Of a stretch of 64,000 bases of DNA, positions 28,229 through 36,977 are shown piece after piece; the first letter of the stretch is position 1, and each line of letters opens with the position of its first letter. Position numbers and translations under genes: made by a program. The stretch lies in NCBI GenBank assembly GCA_965116595.1, contig OZ220708.1:2046001-2110000 (forward strand). Reading direction: 5' to 3'. Source of the DNA: G963663315 sp963668255 (GTDB lineage: Bacteria; Pseudomonadota; Gammaproteobacteria; Arenicellales; Poriferihabitantaceae). The notes under the pieces are model-generated. The model was not told the DNA's origin. It saw nothing but the letters and a program-made list of their open reading frames with translations, and made no database searches.

Positions 28229-28579
28229 TTAAAGGGAGAAACGCTTTTTGATATAGTGGACTACGGATTTGCGTTGCCACCACAATAAATCCTGACCGAT
28301 CGCTCCCGCCTCTTTCAGTTCGGGTTGCAGGTCAGGCCACACGGCGCTGACTTCTTCCGAATTCAGTTCCAGACTGGCATACGGGCAGGTGGGGCAAACG
28401 ACACTCCCCATAAACGCTTTTTTGCCGACGGCGTACATTGAATTCGGATTCTTGGAACCAGTACCACCACCGCCACTTCCACCAGACGCCAGGGCCAGCG
28501 TACAGACCAGAAAACTGGAAATCATGATACCTTTCGCGATATTTACACTCTTACTGCAAATGTATGCACTCATTGACAT
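28229..28579 (-). CDS. Small secreted protein with a CPTCPY motif
   Basis: 116 residues. An N-terminal hydrophobic stretch (IMISSFLVCTLALASG, about 18-33) looks like a signal peptide and is followed by a Gly/Ser-rich linker (GGSGGGGTGS). The exported part contains one CxxC (C62, C65 in VVCPTCPY) and a Trp-rich end (LLWWQRKSVVHYI). The CxxC could bind haem, a metal or form a redox pair; there is no CxxCH, so it is not a standard c-type cytochrome site. No known function. It is divergent from the multi-membrane glycosyltransferase gene. Confidence 0.6.
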   Translation of the reverse strand: MSMSAYICSKSVNIAKGIMISSFLVCTLALASGGSGGGGTGSKNPNSMYAVGKKAFMGSVVCPTCPYASLELNSEEVSAVWPDLQPELKEAGAIGQDLLWWQRKSVVHYIKKRFSL

Positions 28580-28658
28580 GGCTACCCCCTTTTCAGCGCT
28601 GGAGATCAGTTATTGTAAATCGAAAGCAATAATATCATGCTGATTGTTAAAATTGGAC

Positions 28659-29990
28659 ATGGTTAATCCAGTAAGTTCATTTCGATCGCGTAATTTCGTC
28701 CACATTTCTGTGGGAGCGCTGGTTGCGGTGATATACGGGTTTCTGGCTATCCGATCAAGAACCCCGCCTGTGGGCGCAGATCTGTTCGATTTTCTCGGTG
28801 GATACGGGTGTGTTGCAGCCGTTATCGTGGTTTACTGGTTCTGGTTGCGGGCAAACCAGGTTGAACTGAGTTTCAGGTCGGTTTTCCTGTGGGCGGTGTC
28901 GTTCCGGCTGATTGGTGTCTGGGGTTCGCCGATATTGGAGGATGATTTCTACAGGTATCTCCTTGACGGCTGCCTCTTTGTGTCCACCGGCTCACCCTAT
29001 GGGATTGCGCCGTCCTCTCTATTTATTGACAACACTCTATCGAATGCGTGCGAAGCGACACTGAGCGGGGTGAACAACCCCGACCTTGCTACGATTTACG
29101 CTCCCTTGCTGCAGTATGTATTTGGCCTGTCCCATCTGCTGTCGCCGGCGAATATCGATATCCTGCAACTCATCATGGTGATTTTTGATCTTGCGGTTAT
29201 CTGGCTGCTGGGCAGATGCGCGCCAGCCAGCCATGTACTGCTGTACGCCTGGTGCCCCCTGGTACTTAAGGAATTTGCCTTTACGGCACACCCGGACGTC
29301 ATTGGCGCCTGTCTTCTGCTGGCTGCGTTTATGGCCCGAAGAAACAGCCGCACCGCGGTCGCCTGCATGCTGGTCGGTCTTGCCATCTGTGTGAAAATAT
29401 TCGCTTTACTGGCATTACCCTTTTTCCTTTACCGCCAGTCATTGCGCTACTGGGGAATTACGTTCGGCACAATAGCGCTGTTGTATTCGCCATTTCTCCT
29501 CCAGGGTCAGACGGATATGCCCGTGCTTGGAATATTCGTCGAACACTGGAGCTTCAATCCATTTCTGTTTGACCTGGTACGGATATTATTATCCGACTTG
29601 CCGGCGAGGGTTCTGTGCGCGGTCCTGTTTCTGACATGGTTTGGATTTTATTTCATCAAATACAACCGTCAGTGCAGCTCAACCGAAATACCCAGAATGG
29701 ACTGGGTCTTTGGAATGTTTCTACTGTTTTCACCGGTGATCAATCCGTGGTATCTGGTCTGGTTGCTGCCCTATGCGGCGCTCCGCCCAAGTTGCTGGGC
29801 CTGGACAGCTTCAATTTTCGTGTCGTTGTCCTACGTAACCGGATTGAATCTGGCAGACCCGGATTTGCTCGCCTACCAGGTCGCTGCGCCCGCCCGGATA
29901 ATCGAGATGGCGGGCATCGCGGCCGCATTGCTGATTGATTACAGAAGGGGCGGGTTTCGAATATTATCCGGGAATCAGCGAAGACCTTGA
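28659..29990 (+). CDS. Multi-membrane GT-C-type mannosyltransferase-like protein
   Basis: 443 residues from the ATG at 28659; a start at 28644 adds five residues. About ten hydrophobic membrane segments are seen, starting HISVGALVAVIYGFLAI. A first periplasmic loop carries SPILEDDFYRYLLDG, the acidic motif of polyprenyl-phosphate-sugar-dependent GT-C enzymes (GT87/DUF2029 group), followed by SPYG and a later HPDVIG. Such enzymes add a sugar from a lipid carrier to a glycan outside the inner membrane. The convergent GT2 gene, whose 3' end overlaps by 16 bases, could make that lipid-linked sugar. Confidence 0.8.
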   Translation: MVNPVSSFRSRNFVHISVGALVAVIYGFLAIRSRTPPVGADLFDFLGGYGCVAAVIVVYWFWLRANQVELSFRSVFLWAVSFRLIGVWGSPILEDDFYRYLLDGCLFVSTGSPYGIAPSSLFIDNTLSNACEATLSGVNNPDLATIYAPLLQYVFGLSHLLSPANIDILQLIMVIFDLAVIWLLGRCAPASHVLLYAWCPLVLKEFAFTAHPDVIGACLLLAAFMARRNSRTAVACMLVGLAICVKIFALLALPFFLYRQSLRYWGITFGTIALLYSPFLLQGQTDMPVLGIFVEHWSFNPFLFDLVRILLSDLPARVLCAVLFLTWFGFYFIKYNRQCSSTEIPRMDWVFGMFLLFSPVINPWYLVWLLPYAALRPSCWAWTASIFVSLSYVTGLNLADPDLLAYQVAAPARIIEMAGIAAALLIDYRRGGFRILSGNQRRP

Positions 29991-30682
29991 GGTTTGGGCG
30001 AGAAAGCCAGTCTTATAATCCAGTAAAAAATCCTGTAACAGGCCATCAGCGAACCCCGCAGCGTGCCTGACACTTTGGATTTCCCCACTCTCCGCCGGTA
30101 ACGCACCGGCACCTGCAGAATCGTGGCTCCCGCCCGGGAAGCTTTTAATTGCATTTCTACCGTCCAGCCCAACCCTTCATCTTCAACCTGCAGTTTTGCC
30201 AGTGTGCTTTTGCCCAGGCACCGCATCGGCCCAAGATCCTCGTAGCGAAAGCCGTGAAGAAACCGGATGGCAAGGCAGGCCAATTGCGTTCCCCACCTCT
30301 GGTGCCGGAACAGGCCACCCGTTGTGTCACCATTCCCCAGTCTGCAACCGATTGAAAGATCACAATGATGATGCGCCACCGGCTTCAACAGTTTGACCAG
30401 ATCCTCGGGATAGTCGCTGTAGTCACCGTCGATAAATGCCAGGATGTCTGTATCACCTGACACGAGAACCCCGGTCAAACAGGCTTTCCCGTAACCCTTC
30501 TGCGGCTCGTGGACGACTCGCGCCCCTGCATGGGCGGCTCTGGCAGCCGTTGCATCCTGCGAAGCGTTGTCCACCACCAGAATCTGATCCACGCAATCGG
30601 GAATGTCATGAATTACTCTGGATATGGATTCTTCCTCATCCAGCGCTGGAATGATGACGGTAATGTGCCGGTGATTGACCAT
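29975..30682 (-). CDS. Family 2 glycosyltransferase, dolichyl/polyprenyl-phosphate mannose synthase-like
   Basis: 235 residues. The GT2 nucleotide-binding start VIIPALDEEESISRVI, VVDNASQDATA and the metal-binding DGDYSDYPED (in place of DADxQ/D) are clear, with a CLTGVLVS segment and, near the C-terminus, GWTVEMQLKA and VRYRRRVGKSKVSG (typical of the polyprenyl-phosphate glycosyltransferases). There is no long C-terminal membrane domain, only a hydrophobic end (RIFYWIIRLAF). It overlaps the convergent GT-C gene by 16 bases. The pair is likely to form a lipid-linked sugar module. Confidence 0.88.
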   Translation of the reverse strand: MVNHRHITVIIPALDEEESISRVIHDIPDCVDQILVVDNASQDATAARAAHAGARVVHEPQKGYGKACLTGVLVSGDTDILAFIDGDYSDYPEDLVKLLKPVAHHHCDLSIGCRLGNGDTTGGLFRHQRWGTQLACLAIRFLHGFRYEDLGPMRCLGKSTLAKLQVEDEGLGWTVEMQLKASRAGATILQVPVRYRRRVGKSKVSGTLRGSLMACYRIFYWIIRLAFSPKPQGLR

Positions 30683-30721
30683 TGCCTATTCGTTCAATCT
30701 CCAGTCATATTCATACTTTGA

Positions 30722-30844
30722 GCAATCAAGCATCACCTGCCGATTCCCGGGATGAAGCGGTTGCCCGGAGCCGAAGCGCTGGTCAACTGGCTGCGCCGCA
30801 TGGGTCGGTATCGTGCCCCGGAAATTACTGACCGGCTGCTTTGA
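30722..30844 (+). pseudogene. Short open segment, possible C-terminal remnant of a lost gene
   Basis: A 40-codon open segment without a convincing start ends at TGA 30842-30844. It reads HHLPIPGMKRLPGAEA then LVNWLRRMGRYRAPEITDRLL, which looks protein-like (amphipathic helix, basic) rather than random. Within it, an ATG at 30752 would give 30 residues. It may be the tail of a deleted gene. Not recognised. Confidence 0.3.
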
Positions 30845-30868
30845 TCTGTGTGTTGTGCCGCCAGTGTG

Positions 30869-31702
30869 TCAGGAGGATGCCGGATCGTCAAATATCAATA
30901 TCAGGTGTTGCAGGAAGTCAGCTACCTTGTTCGGGTCCGAGGATAACTCGACCCATTCGAACTCGCTGATTCTTTTCTGGTTTGCACCCCCGGCTTCCTT
31001 TCTGGCGCTGGATCTGTGGGCGACATGCAGGTATGACTGGTCAGCAGAAATTCTCTCGAACCGTATCCGGTATTTATCCAGCTTCGTATTGCTTATGGTC
31101 AGCGAGGTGAGTATATCCTTGGACATCCTGGCGATATAGGATTCATCCGGATCCTCTGCCCGCGACTCTTCGATCCAGTCGGTTTCCATCGTACCGGCTT
31201 CGGGTTTGTATTCAACCAGATTGACGTTGCTCAAGGCCCAGAACCGGGTCACTGATTCCCAGGCGGACTCCACACTGGTGTCGACTTCCAGACCGTATAC
31301 GCCGTCCTTTTTGACGATTCTTGCTCCGACAATTTCCGGGAGTACCCTGATTTTGTTCTGTTTGCCTTCCTCCAGATTGTCGAGCACAGTCTGGTTGGTG
31401 GTGGTCACCAGATCAGGCGGAATCTCAAGTGATACCGTGGTCGCTGGCTTGTACAGTTTCGCTTTGGCTTTTCTGGCTTTTGCTTTCAGTGGTTTATGCG
31501 TTATTGCATCGGGGTCAATTTTTTTGAGGTCTTCAGGTCCACTTTGGGTTCCATCTTTATTCGACTCGAACAGGGATGATCCGCAACCGGAGACGAGCAG
31601 AAGCAGAGTGAGCGTTGTGGCGGTCGCAATCGACCGGGTAACGGTTGAGTACACTTTTGATGACCAGAAAATTGAGTGAAATCGAAGGAGCAAGGCTAAC
31701 AT
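30869..31702 (-). CDS. bamC: Outer membrane protein assembly lipoprotein BamC-like
   Basis: 277 residues. The N-terminal signal segment ends in a lipobox LVSGC with lipidated C40; the mature part starts GSSLFESN. A segment VSLEIPPDLVTTTNQT matches the conserved LEIPPDL stretch of BamC (which binds BamD), followed by a helix-grip-like domain (VESAWESVTRFWALSNVNL) and a second one at the end. BamC is an accessory part of the BAM complex that inserts beta-barrel proteins such as the porin encoded nearby. dapA and purC, common neighbours of bamC in other genomes, are absent here. The exact start is uncertain because the leader before the hydrophobic stretch is long. Confidence 0.85.
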   Translation of the reverse strand: MLALLLRFHSIFWSSKVYSTVTRSIATATTLTLLLLVSGCGSSLFESNKDGTQSGPEDLKKIDPDAITHKPLKAKARKAKAKLYKPATTVSLEIPPDLVTTTNQTVLDNLEEGKQNKIRVLPEIVGARIVKKDGVYGLEVDTSVESAWESVTRFWALSNVNLVEYKPEAGTMETDWIEESRAEDPDESYIARMSKDILTSLTISNTKLDKYRIRFERISADQSYLHVAHRSSARKEAGGANQKRISEFEWVELSSDPNKVADFLQHLILIFDDPASS

Positions 31703-31859
31703 ACAATGCGGGAAAAGTGTTACAGGGCAAACCCTGGATTACTGGGAGGGTAGTACTCCTCAGTGCTATACTGATGATCCAGAACGGGTGGGCTTTGACA
31801 AATGGAGGTTATGATTGATAATGTTACCAAATATATAATTCCCGAATGGAGGGTTTGAA

Positions 31860-32150
31860 ATGTCAGTAAGAGTGATTCTAGAAGTCAAGGCGAAGCCCGG
31901 CGCCGGGGGCGAGGTGGTTGCGTTTTTCAGGTCAGTCCTTCCAGAGACGCGGGCTTATGAGGGCTGTACAAGCGTTGACGCGCTGTAGAACAGCGCCGAC
32001 GCCGACAATGTGGTGGTGGGAAAGTGGGAGACCCGCGAGCAATACGAGAAATATCTGGCCTGGCAGCGGGAGAGGGGCGTTAGCGACCGGCTCAAGCAGA
32101 CCCTCGCCGAGCCGCCGAGCATCCGGTACTTCGACGTAGCCGACGCCTGA
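31860..32150 (+). pseudogene. Antibiotic-biosynthesis-monooxygenase (ABM) family gene with an in-frame TAG
   Basis: The ATG at 31860 has a good ribosome-binding site (GGAGGG). The first 42 codons (SVRVILEVKAKPGAGGEV, then PETRAYEGCTSVDAL) follow the ABM-domain quinol-monooxygenase pattern. TAG at 31986-31988 interrupts it, and the same frame continues with matching family sequence (VVVGKWETREQYEKYLAWQ...) to TGA 32148-32150, for 97 codons in total. A single change from CAG (Gln) would explain the stop. The region is clearly GC-richer than its neighbours. The break looks recent. Confidence 0.82.
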
Positions 32151-32369
32151 TCCGCGATTGGGGCGGAGGCGGCCCTAACGCCCGCGAGGGAGCGCTTGCA
32201 CCAACGTCTTCGGGTATGATGGATGGTGATGATAAATTTCCAATCGGCAATGATGTCGTCTTTGCTTCCTTGCCCCGGTTTATGGAGAAGCTCCGCTCCA
32301 ATTAGCAGGCCAATACAATCCGGGTTTTTGCTCTGCCGGATGGCAGGATATCGGTTTACAGGTCCCCAT

Positions 32370-32409
32370 AAAAAAACCGGGCTGCGCCTGATGGCACAAC
32401 CCGGTTTTG
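32370..32409 (-). terminator. Intrinsic terminator of the porin gene
   Basis: On the minus strand, AACCGGGTTGTGCC pairs with GGCGCAGCCCGGTT and a run of at least seven T follows (plus-strand A run from 32370). It lies about 25 bases after the porin stop. The rest of the 32151-32434 interval shows no gene. Confidence 0.88.
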
Positions 32410-32434
32410 ATGAAGCAGGCTGGATTCTTGAGAA

Positions 32435-33352
32435 TCAGAAATCCAGACGGATGCCGAACAGATGGGCGGTTTTATCACTTCCTGCACCATCGGAGTCAGC
32501 CTTATGACCTTCATACAGCAGTTTCAGACCGCCACCTATGTTGTGGTAGATACCCAGAGTGATATCACTCGGTTCGCCATTCATAGAGCCCGTATCGTCG
32601 TCATGCTGCCCCGTACCAATCATGGCCGCAGTATTGCCGAAGCTTCCACCTACCCAGACCTGGGTCGTGCTGGGTTCGGCGGCGGCATCATCATCCGGGT
32701 CTTGTGACTGCTGTGCAATGGAGGCCCAGTAGTTACCCATGGAAACCTGAATAGCTCCACCTGTCAGGCTGTCTCCATCCTTGGTATTGTCGACTCCAGC
32801 CGCGAGGGTGATATTGTCATTGACCGCAATACTGACTGCGACAGCGTTTCCATCACCTCCACCGTCGTTCGCATCATCCAGACGTGCATCCAGTTCCAGA
32901 GAAACCGGCCCGAATGAATTGGAGTACTTGATGGTGTTGGCGGTGCGGAACGGTCCGATGTGATGAGCTCCACCGACAGCGAAAGTCGGGTCTACATGTA
33001 CACCGACCTTGTTGTACCAGGCGCTCCACTGGTTACCGAGGTTGATACTGCCGAAACCACCGGAAACACCGACCGTGGCAATACGAGTATTGGCAACACC
33101 GTTTCCGGGTTTATCCGAATCAGTTGTAAATTCGTAGTGGGCAGAAGCGGTCATGCCGTTACCGAGGTCAGAACTGGCCTTGATACCGAAACGGGAACCA
33201 ACATTGACAAAATCAGTCGTGCTGTCCCCTACTTCCGGGTTAACGATCTTGATCCCTTGATGGACACGACCATATACGGTCACATCCGCTTGAGCTGCAA
33301 CTGGCGCCATGAGTGCAGCGGACACGGCTGTTGCAATGAGTGTTTTCTTCAT
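32435..33352 (-). CDS. Gram-negative general porin
   Basis: 305 residues. A clear signal peptide MKKTLIATAVSAALMAPVAAQA is cleaved before DVTVYGRVHQGIKI, the first beta strand of general porins. The middle has alternating strands with loop Gly/Asp-rich repeats (DDANDGGGDGNA). The last strand ends HLFGIRLDF, with the terminal Phe that the BAM complex recognises. It forms a trimeric beta-barrel channel in the outer membrane. The upstream region is AT-rich with a possible TATAAT on the minus strand about 30 bases before the ATG; an intrinsic terminator follows. It is transcribed alone. Confidence 0.92.
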   Translation of the reverse strand: MKKTLIATAVSAALMAPVAAQADVTVYGRVHQGIKIVNPEVGDSTTDFVNVGSRFGIKASSDLGNGMTASAHYEFTTDSDKPGNGVANTRIATVGVSGGFGSINLGNQWSAWYNKVGVHVDPTFAVGGAHHIGPFRTANTIKYSNSFGPVSLELDARLDDANDGGGDGNAVAVSIAVNDNITLAAGVDNTKDGDSLTGGAIQVSMGNYWASIAQQSQDPDDDAAAEPSTTQVWVGGSFGNTAAMIGTGQHDDDTGSMNGEPSDITLGIYHNIGGGLKLLYEGHKADSDGAGSDKTAHLFGIRLDF

Positions 33353-33746
33353 TTTTAACCTCTTGAAAAATTATAGTTGATACAAAACAAAAAAATTTAT
33401 ATATAAATTTTGTTGCAATGTTCTGTAGAGCACCCTTCCGCCAGTTTAATCTCGAATCTACCTCGTTTATCGGGAATCCGGATGATTTCGACCGGTTTTG
33501 ATATGCTTTGCAGCCATCACAACGCGACTCTACCACATATTATACATAAATATTACAAATAATTAACAATTTTCATAAATTATTTCACTTTCGTTTCCCT
33601 GTCAATTCATACTGGAGGAAGAATCCGGGTTCAGGGTCAGCTCTCCTTATATCTTGAATATGTTTGTAAGCGTTATGGATTTTGTCCGGGACTGCCTTGC
33701 AGATTTAACATTTGATGTTGAATTTGCAAGGATGATGGACCATCCA
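33353..33746. other. AT-rich intergenic region upstream of the porin
   Basis: 394 bases without a gene. It contains a 20-base perfect palindrome, AAAATTTATATATAAATTTT, at 33392-33411, about 40 bases before the porin start, and an AT-rich stretch around 33535-33590. On the minus strand, TATAAT sits at about 33375-33380. The palindrome could be an operator or a DNA bend near the porin promoter. Confidence 0.55.
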
Positions 33747-35180
33747 TTACCGCGCGTGTTGGTCAGTCGTTGTTCCGGGATTGCGTCGGGTATCCTGATT
33801 AATCCGCTCGATCATTGATTTCAGCGCCGGCAGATCGTTGTCGATATCGCTTGATGATTCCTCCATGTTCATCAGGTCGCCGACGAATTCAGGCAATGAG
33901 ACGGTTTTCCCTGTCACTTCCCTGATTGCGTCCGGGAATTTTGCCGGATGCGCGGTTCCGATCACGACGGTGGGGGTCGATGAATCCCCTTCCAGGCGCG
34001 CAGCAGCAATTCCGATGATTGAATGCGGGTCGATAATTTCTCCGGTTGCCTGCCAGGTTTGCCTGATCTGCTGGCGTATCTGCTGGTCGTTGATGCTGTA
34101 CGAACTGAAACTCTGCCTGGCGCGGTCGAGCAATACCCGGTCAACCCGGAACTGCCCGGATTTACCGAAAGACTGCATGTGACCATTCAGCCTGTCGCTG
34201 TCATGGTCAAGCAGTTCAAACAGGTAACGCTCGAAATTGCTCGATATCTGGATATCCATGCTCGGAGTCAGTGTCGGCGTGACCGTTCTGGTCTGCATGA
34301 TTCCGTTTTGGAAAAAACGGGTCAGGATATCGTTGCGGTTGGAGCCGACAATCAGCCTGCCGACCGGCAATCCCATTTCCCTGGCCACATAGCCAGCCAG
34401 AACATTGCCGAAATTTCCGGTCGGTACGGAGAAATTGACCTGCCGGTCCGGAGCGCCCAGCGCCAGGGCTGCCCGGAAAAAGTAGACGACCTGGGCTGCG
34501 ATTCTCGCCCAGTTGATGGAATTGACGGCGGAAAGCGAATGTTTTTGCCTGAATTCCAGATCGTTGAACAGTGCCTTGACCAGATTCTGGCAATCATCAA
34601 AGGTGCCGTCCACGGCCAGGTTATGAATATTGTCATCCAGCACGGTGGTCATTTGCCGGCGCTGTACCTCGGAAACCCGGCCCTTGGGATGCAGCATGAA
34701 AATCCTGACTGAATCAAGCCCCCGGATTCCGGCGATGGCCGCCGACCCGGTATCGCCCGAAGTGGCGCCCACGAGGGTGCAGGATGCGTTTTTGCCGTGC
34801 AGAAAATACTGGAACAACTGGCCCAGCATTTGCAGTGCAAAATCCTTGAACGCCAGGGTCGGGCCATGAAACAGTTCCATCAGGAACAACTGGTCATCGA
34901 GTTGCTTGACCGGGGCAATGGCGTCATGATGAAAATTGCGGCAGGCGTTTGCCGACAACCGTTGCAGGTCCTGCGGTGAGATCGAGTCGCCGACAAACAG
35001 ACCGAGGATCGTACTGGCAAGCTCAGGGTAATCCTTGTCGCGCAGGCTGCGAATCTGGTCTGCACTCAGGCGCGGCCACTTCGAAGGCAGGTACAGTCCA
35101 CCATCGCTGGCAAGACCCGCAAGCGTAGTCTGCTCGAAATCCAGCACAGGGGCTCGTCCTCGGGTACTTAAGTATTCCAA
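33747..35180 (-). CDS. thrC: Threonine synthase
   Basis: 477 residues. The PLP lysine is K112 in LFHGPTLAFKDFALQMLG; the phosphate-binding loop and SGDTG motif (GATSGDTGSAAI) follow, and the phosphohomoserine-site segment NSINWARIAAQVVYFFRA is present. It starts MEYLSTRGRAP as in gammaproteobacterial ThrC. The enzyme converts O-phosphohomoserine to threonine in the cytoplasm. hom and thrB are not adjacent, so the pathway is split in this genome. The start ATG at 35180 is the only good candidate. Confidence 0.96.
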   Translation of the reverse strand: MEYLSTRGRAPVLDFEQTTLAGLASDGGLYLPSKWPRLSADQIRSLRDKDYPELASTILGLFVGDSISPQDLQRLSANACRNFHHDAIAPVKQLDDQLFLMELFHGPTLAFKDFALQMLGQLFQYFLHGKNASCTLVGATSGDTGSAAIAGIRGLDSVRIFMLHPKGRVSEVQRRQMTTVLDDNIHNLAVDGTFDDCQNLVKALFNDLEFRQKHSLSAVNSINWARIAAQVVYFFRAALALGAPDRQVNFSVPTGNFGNVLAGYVAREMGLPVGRLIVGSNRNDILTRFFQNGIMQTRTVTPTLTPSMDIQISSNFERYLFELLDHDSDRLNGHMQSFGKSGQFRVDRVLLDRARQSFSSYSINDQQIRQQIRQTWQATGEIIDPHSIIGIAAARLEGDSSTPTVVIGTAHPAKFPDAIREVTGKTVSLPEFVGDLMNMEESSSDIDNDLPALKSMIERINQDTRRNPGTTTDQHAR

Positions 35181-35244
35181 GCCATGATTCTCGTTTCACA
35201 GGGGGCCGGATTCTATCATTGGGCAGATGAAGATTCAAAGTCAG

Positions 35245-35435
35245 GGGGCTTTTGTGGCCCCCCACCGGCTCTCCGGCGGGCTGATGCTCCCCGGTCAAGC
35301 CGGGGACAGGCTCTTGTATCGCCGACTCCCCTCAGTGGGGGAGTAATATGGATTCCCGCCTCCGCGGGAATGACGAAATGGGGCAGGCGATGACGGTTGC
35401 GGGCCGGCACGGTGACCGGCCCCTACGTCCCTACT
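35245..35435. repeat. Block of REP-like palindromes between thrC and def
   Basis: Four short palindromes follow each other: CCCCGG/CCGGGG (35289-35305), CTCCCC/GGGGAG (35326-35343), ATTCCCGC/GCGGGAAT (35352-35371) and GGGCCGG/CCGGCCC (35401-35422, followed by CCCTAC). The ATTCCCGCCTCCGCGGGAATG type is a widespread bacterial intergenic repeat. A similar hairpin with the CCCCTAC tail recurs after trkH. Confidence 0.8.
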
Positions 35436-35491
35436 GGATGTTTTTCGGGTTTGGGAATAAAATCGCCATTTTGGCAGGGTTGGCGGCACTT

Positions 35492-36010
35492 ATGGCAATT
35501 CGAGACATACTGGTTTATCCGGACCCGAGGCTGAGGCAAATTTCACGAACGGTCTCCGAATTTGACCAGACACTCAAAGACCTCGTTACCGACATGACGG
35601 ATACCATGTATGCCGCCCCCGGCATCGGTCTGGCGGCGGTACAGATCGATGTGCCCTTACGGGTGATTGTGATGGATCTGTCCAAAGAACGTAACCAGCT
35701 CAGGGTTTTTGTCAATCCTGAAATCACCGACCTCGATCAGGGCGTCACTGAATTCGAGGAAGGCTGTCTGTCCGTTCCCGGAATTTACTCCAGTGTAAAG
35801 CGAGCGCAATCAGTGCGGGTGGATGCCTGTGACATTAACGGCAATCCGTTCCAGGTCGAGGGCGATGAATTACTGTCCGTCTGTATCCAGCATGAGGTGG
35901 ATCATTTGAATGGCAAGGTTTTTGTAGACTATTTGTCCAGGTTGAAACAGTCCCGGGTGCGGGAAAAACTCAAAAAGGAAGCCCGGCAGTCGGCTCCGGT
36001 GACGCTTTGA
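35492..36010 (+). CDS. def: Peptide deformylase
   Basis: 172 residues from the ATG at 35492; upstream in-frame ATGs fall in the palindromic repeat and are not used. The three PDF motifs are intact: GIGLAA (44-49), EGCLS (90-94, metal ligand C92) and HEVDH (134-138, ligands H134 and H138 with catalytic E135). The enzyme removes the formyl group from new proteins. It is the first gene of def-fmt-rsmB-trkA-trkH, with fmt starting 5 bases after its stop, and only TTGA bridging them. Confidence 0.97.
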   Translation: MAIRDILVYPDPRLRQISRTVSEFDQTLKDLVTDMTDTMYAAPGIGLAAVQIDVPLRVIVMDLSKERNQLRVFVNPEITDLDQGVTEFEEGCLSVPGIYSSVKRAQSVRVDACDINGNPFQVEGDELLSVCIQHEVDHLNGKVFVDYLSRLKQSRVREKLKKEARQSAPVTL

Positions 36011-36015
36011 CAGTT

Positions 36016-36948
36016 ATGCGGGTAGGGCTTGCAGGCACCCCTGAATTTTCAGTACCAAGCCTCAAAGCCCTGATCGATTCGCCAATTTGTGATGTGGCCG
36101 CTGTGTATACCCGGCCTGACCGTCCTGCCGGCAGGGGCCGGAAAGTGTTGCCGGGCGCCGTCAGGCAATGCGGGCTGGATCACGGGTTGCCGGTATATCA
36201 ACCGCAGTCGTTCCGTCTGCAAGCCGAGATTGACCGGATGGCGGCGCTTGATCTGGATTTGCTGGTAGTGGTGGCCTACAGCCTGTTGTTACCGGTTACG
36301 ATATTGAATTTACCCGTACTCGGGTGCGTCAATCTTCATGCTTCATTGTTGCCCCGGTGGCGTGGGGCAGCCCCGATTCAGCGGGCGATCGAGGCCGGAG
36401 ACCGCAAGTCGGGTATCAGCCTGATGCAAATGGCGGCGGGTCTGGACTCGGGCGATATCCTGTCTTCCCGGGAGGTCGAAATTCCGCGCGATGGCACTGC
36501 CGGCTGGTTGCATGACCGCCTGTCGGCGCTGGCAGCCGAGACGCTGGTTGAAAACCTGCAAGGGTTAAAAGACCGGACGCTGGCGCCGGTGGCCCAGGAC
36601 CCATCCCGGGTCACTTATGCCGACAAGTTGTCAAAGCCGGAAGGCCGGGTTGACTGGGTACAGCCAGCGCAGGTACTGGAGAGAAAAATCCGCGCCTTCA
36701 ACCCCTGGCCGATGGCCAGCGCCCGCTTGGACGATTTGAGCTTGAGAATCCTGAAAGCCGGTGTCGGCAGCCCGGCCCGGATAGGCAGACCCGGAGAAAT
36801 TGCCAGCGTATCCGCCGCAGGTATCGAGGTTCAGACCGGTTCAGGCACACTGATACTGGAGGAAGTACAAAAACCCGGCGGCAAGCCGGTCGCGGTCAAG
36901 GATTTCATCAATGGCGTCCGGGTTTGTACCGGCATGATACTGTCCTGA
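36016..36948 (+). CDS. fmt: Methionyl-tRNA formyltransferase
   Basis: 310 residues. The catalytic N106, H108 and D144 are in NLHASLLPRWRGAAP and MAAGLDSGDIL. The start MRVGLAGTPEFSVPSL is standard, at 5 bases after def. The C-terminal domain (WVQPAQVLERKIRAFNPWP) binds initiator tRNA. It formylates Met-tRNA(fMet), the substrate that def later deformylates on the protein. Confidence 0.97.
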   Translation: MRVGLAGTPEFSVPSLKALIDSPICDVAAVYTRPDRPAGRGRKVLPGAVRQCGLDHGLPVYQPQSFRLQAEIDRMAALDLDLLVVVAYSLLLPVTILNLPVLGCVNLHASLLPRWRGAAPIQRAIEAGDRKSGISLMQMAAGLDSGDILSSREVEIPRDGTAGWLHDRLSALAAETLVENLQGLKDRTLAPVAQDPSRVTYADKLSKPEGRVDWVQPAQVLERKIRAFNPWPMASARLDDLSLRILKAGVGSPARIGRPGEIASVSAAGIEVQTGSGTLILEEVQKPGGKPVAVKDFINGVRVCTGMILS

Positions 36949-36977
36949 CGGCCAACCGGTCGCTTGCCCCGATTATC

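Noticed and set aside
31986..31988. TAG as a programmed readthrough or unusual amino acid codon
   Set aside because: No other genes in the window need TAG readthrough, and the upstream family pattern has Gln here; a simple nonsense mutation is enough.
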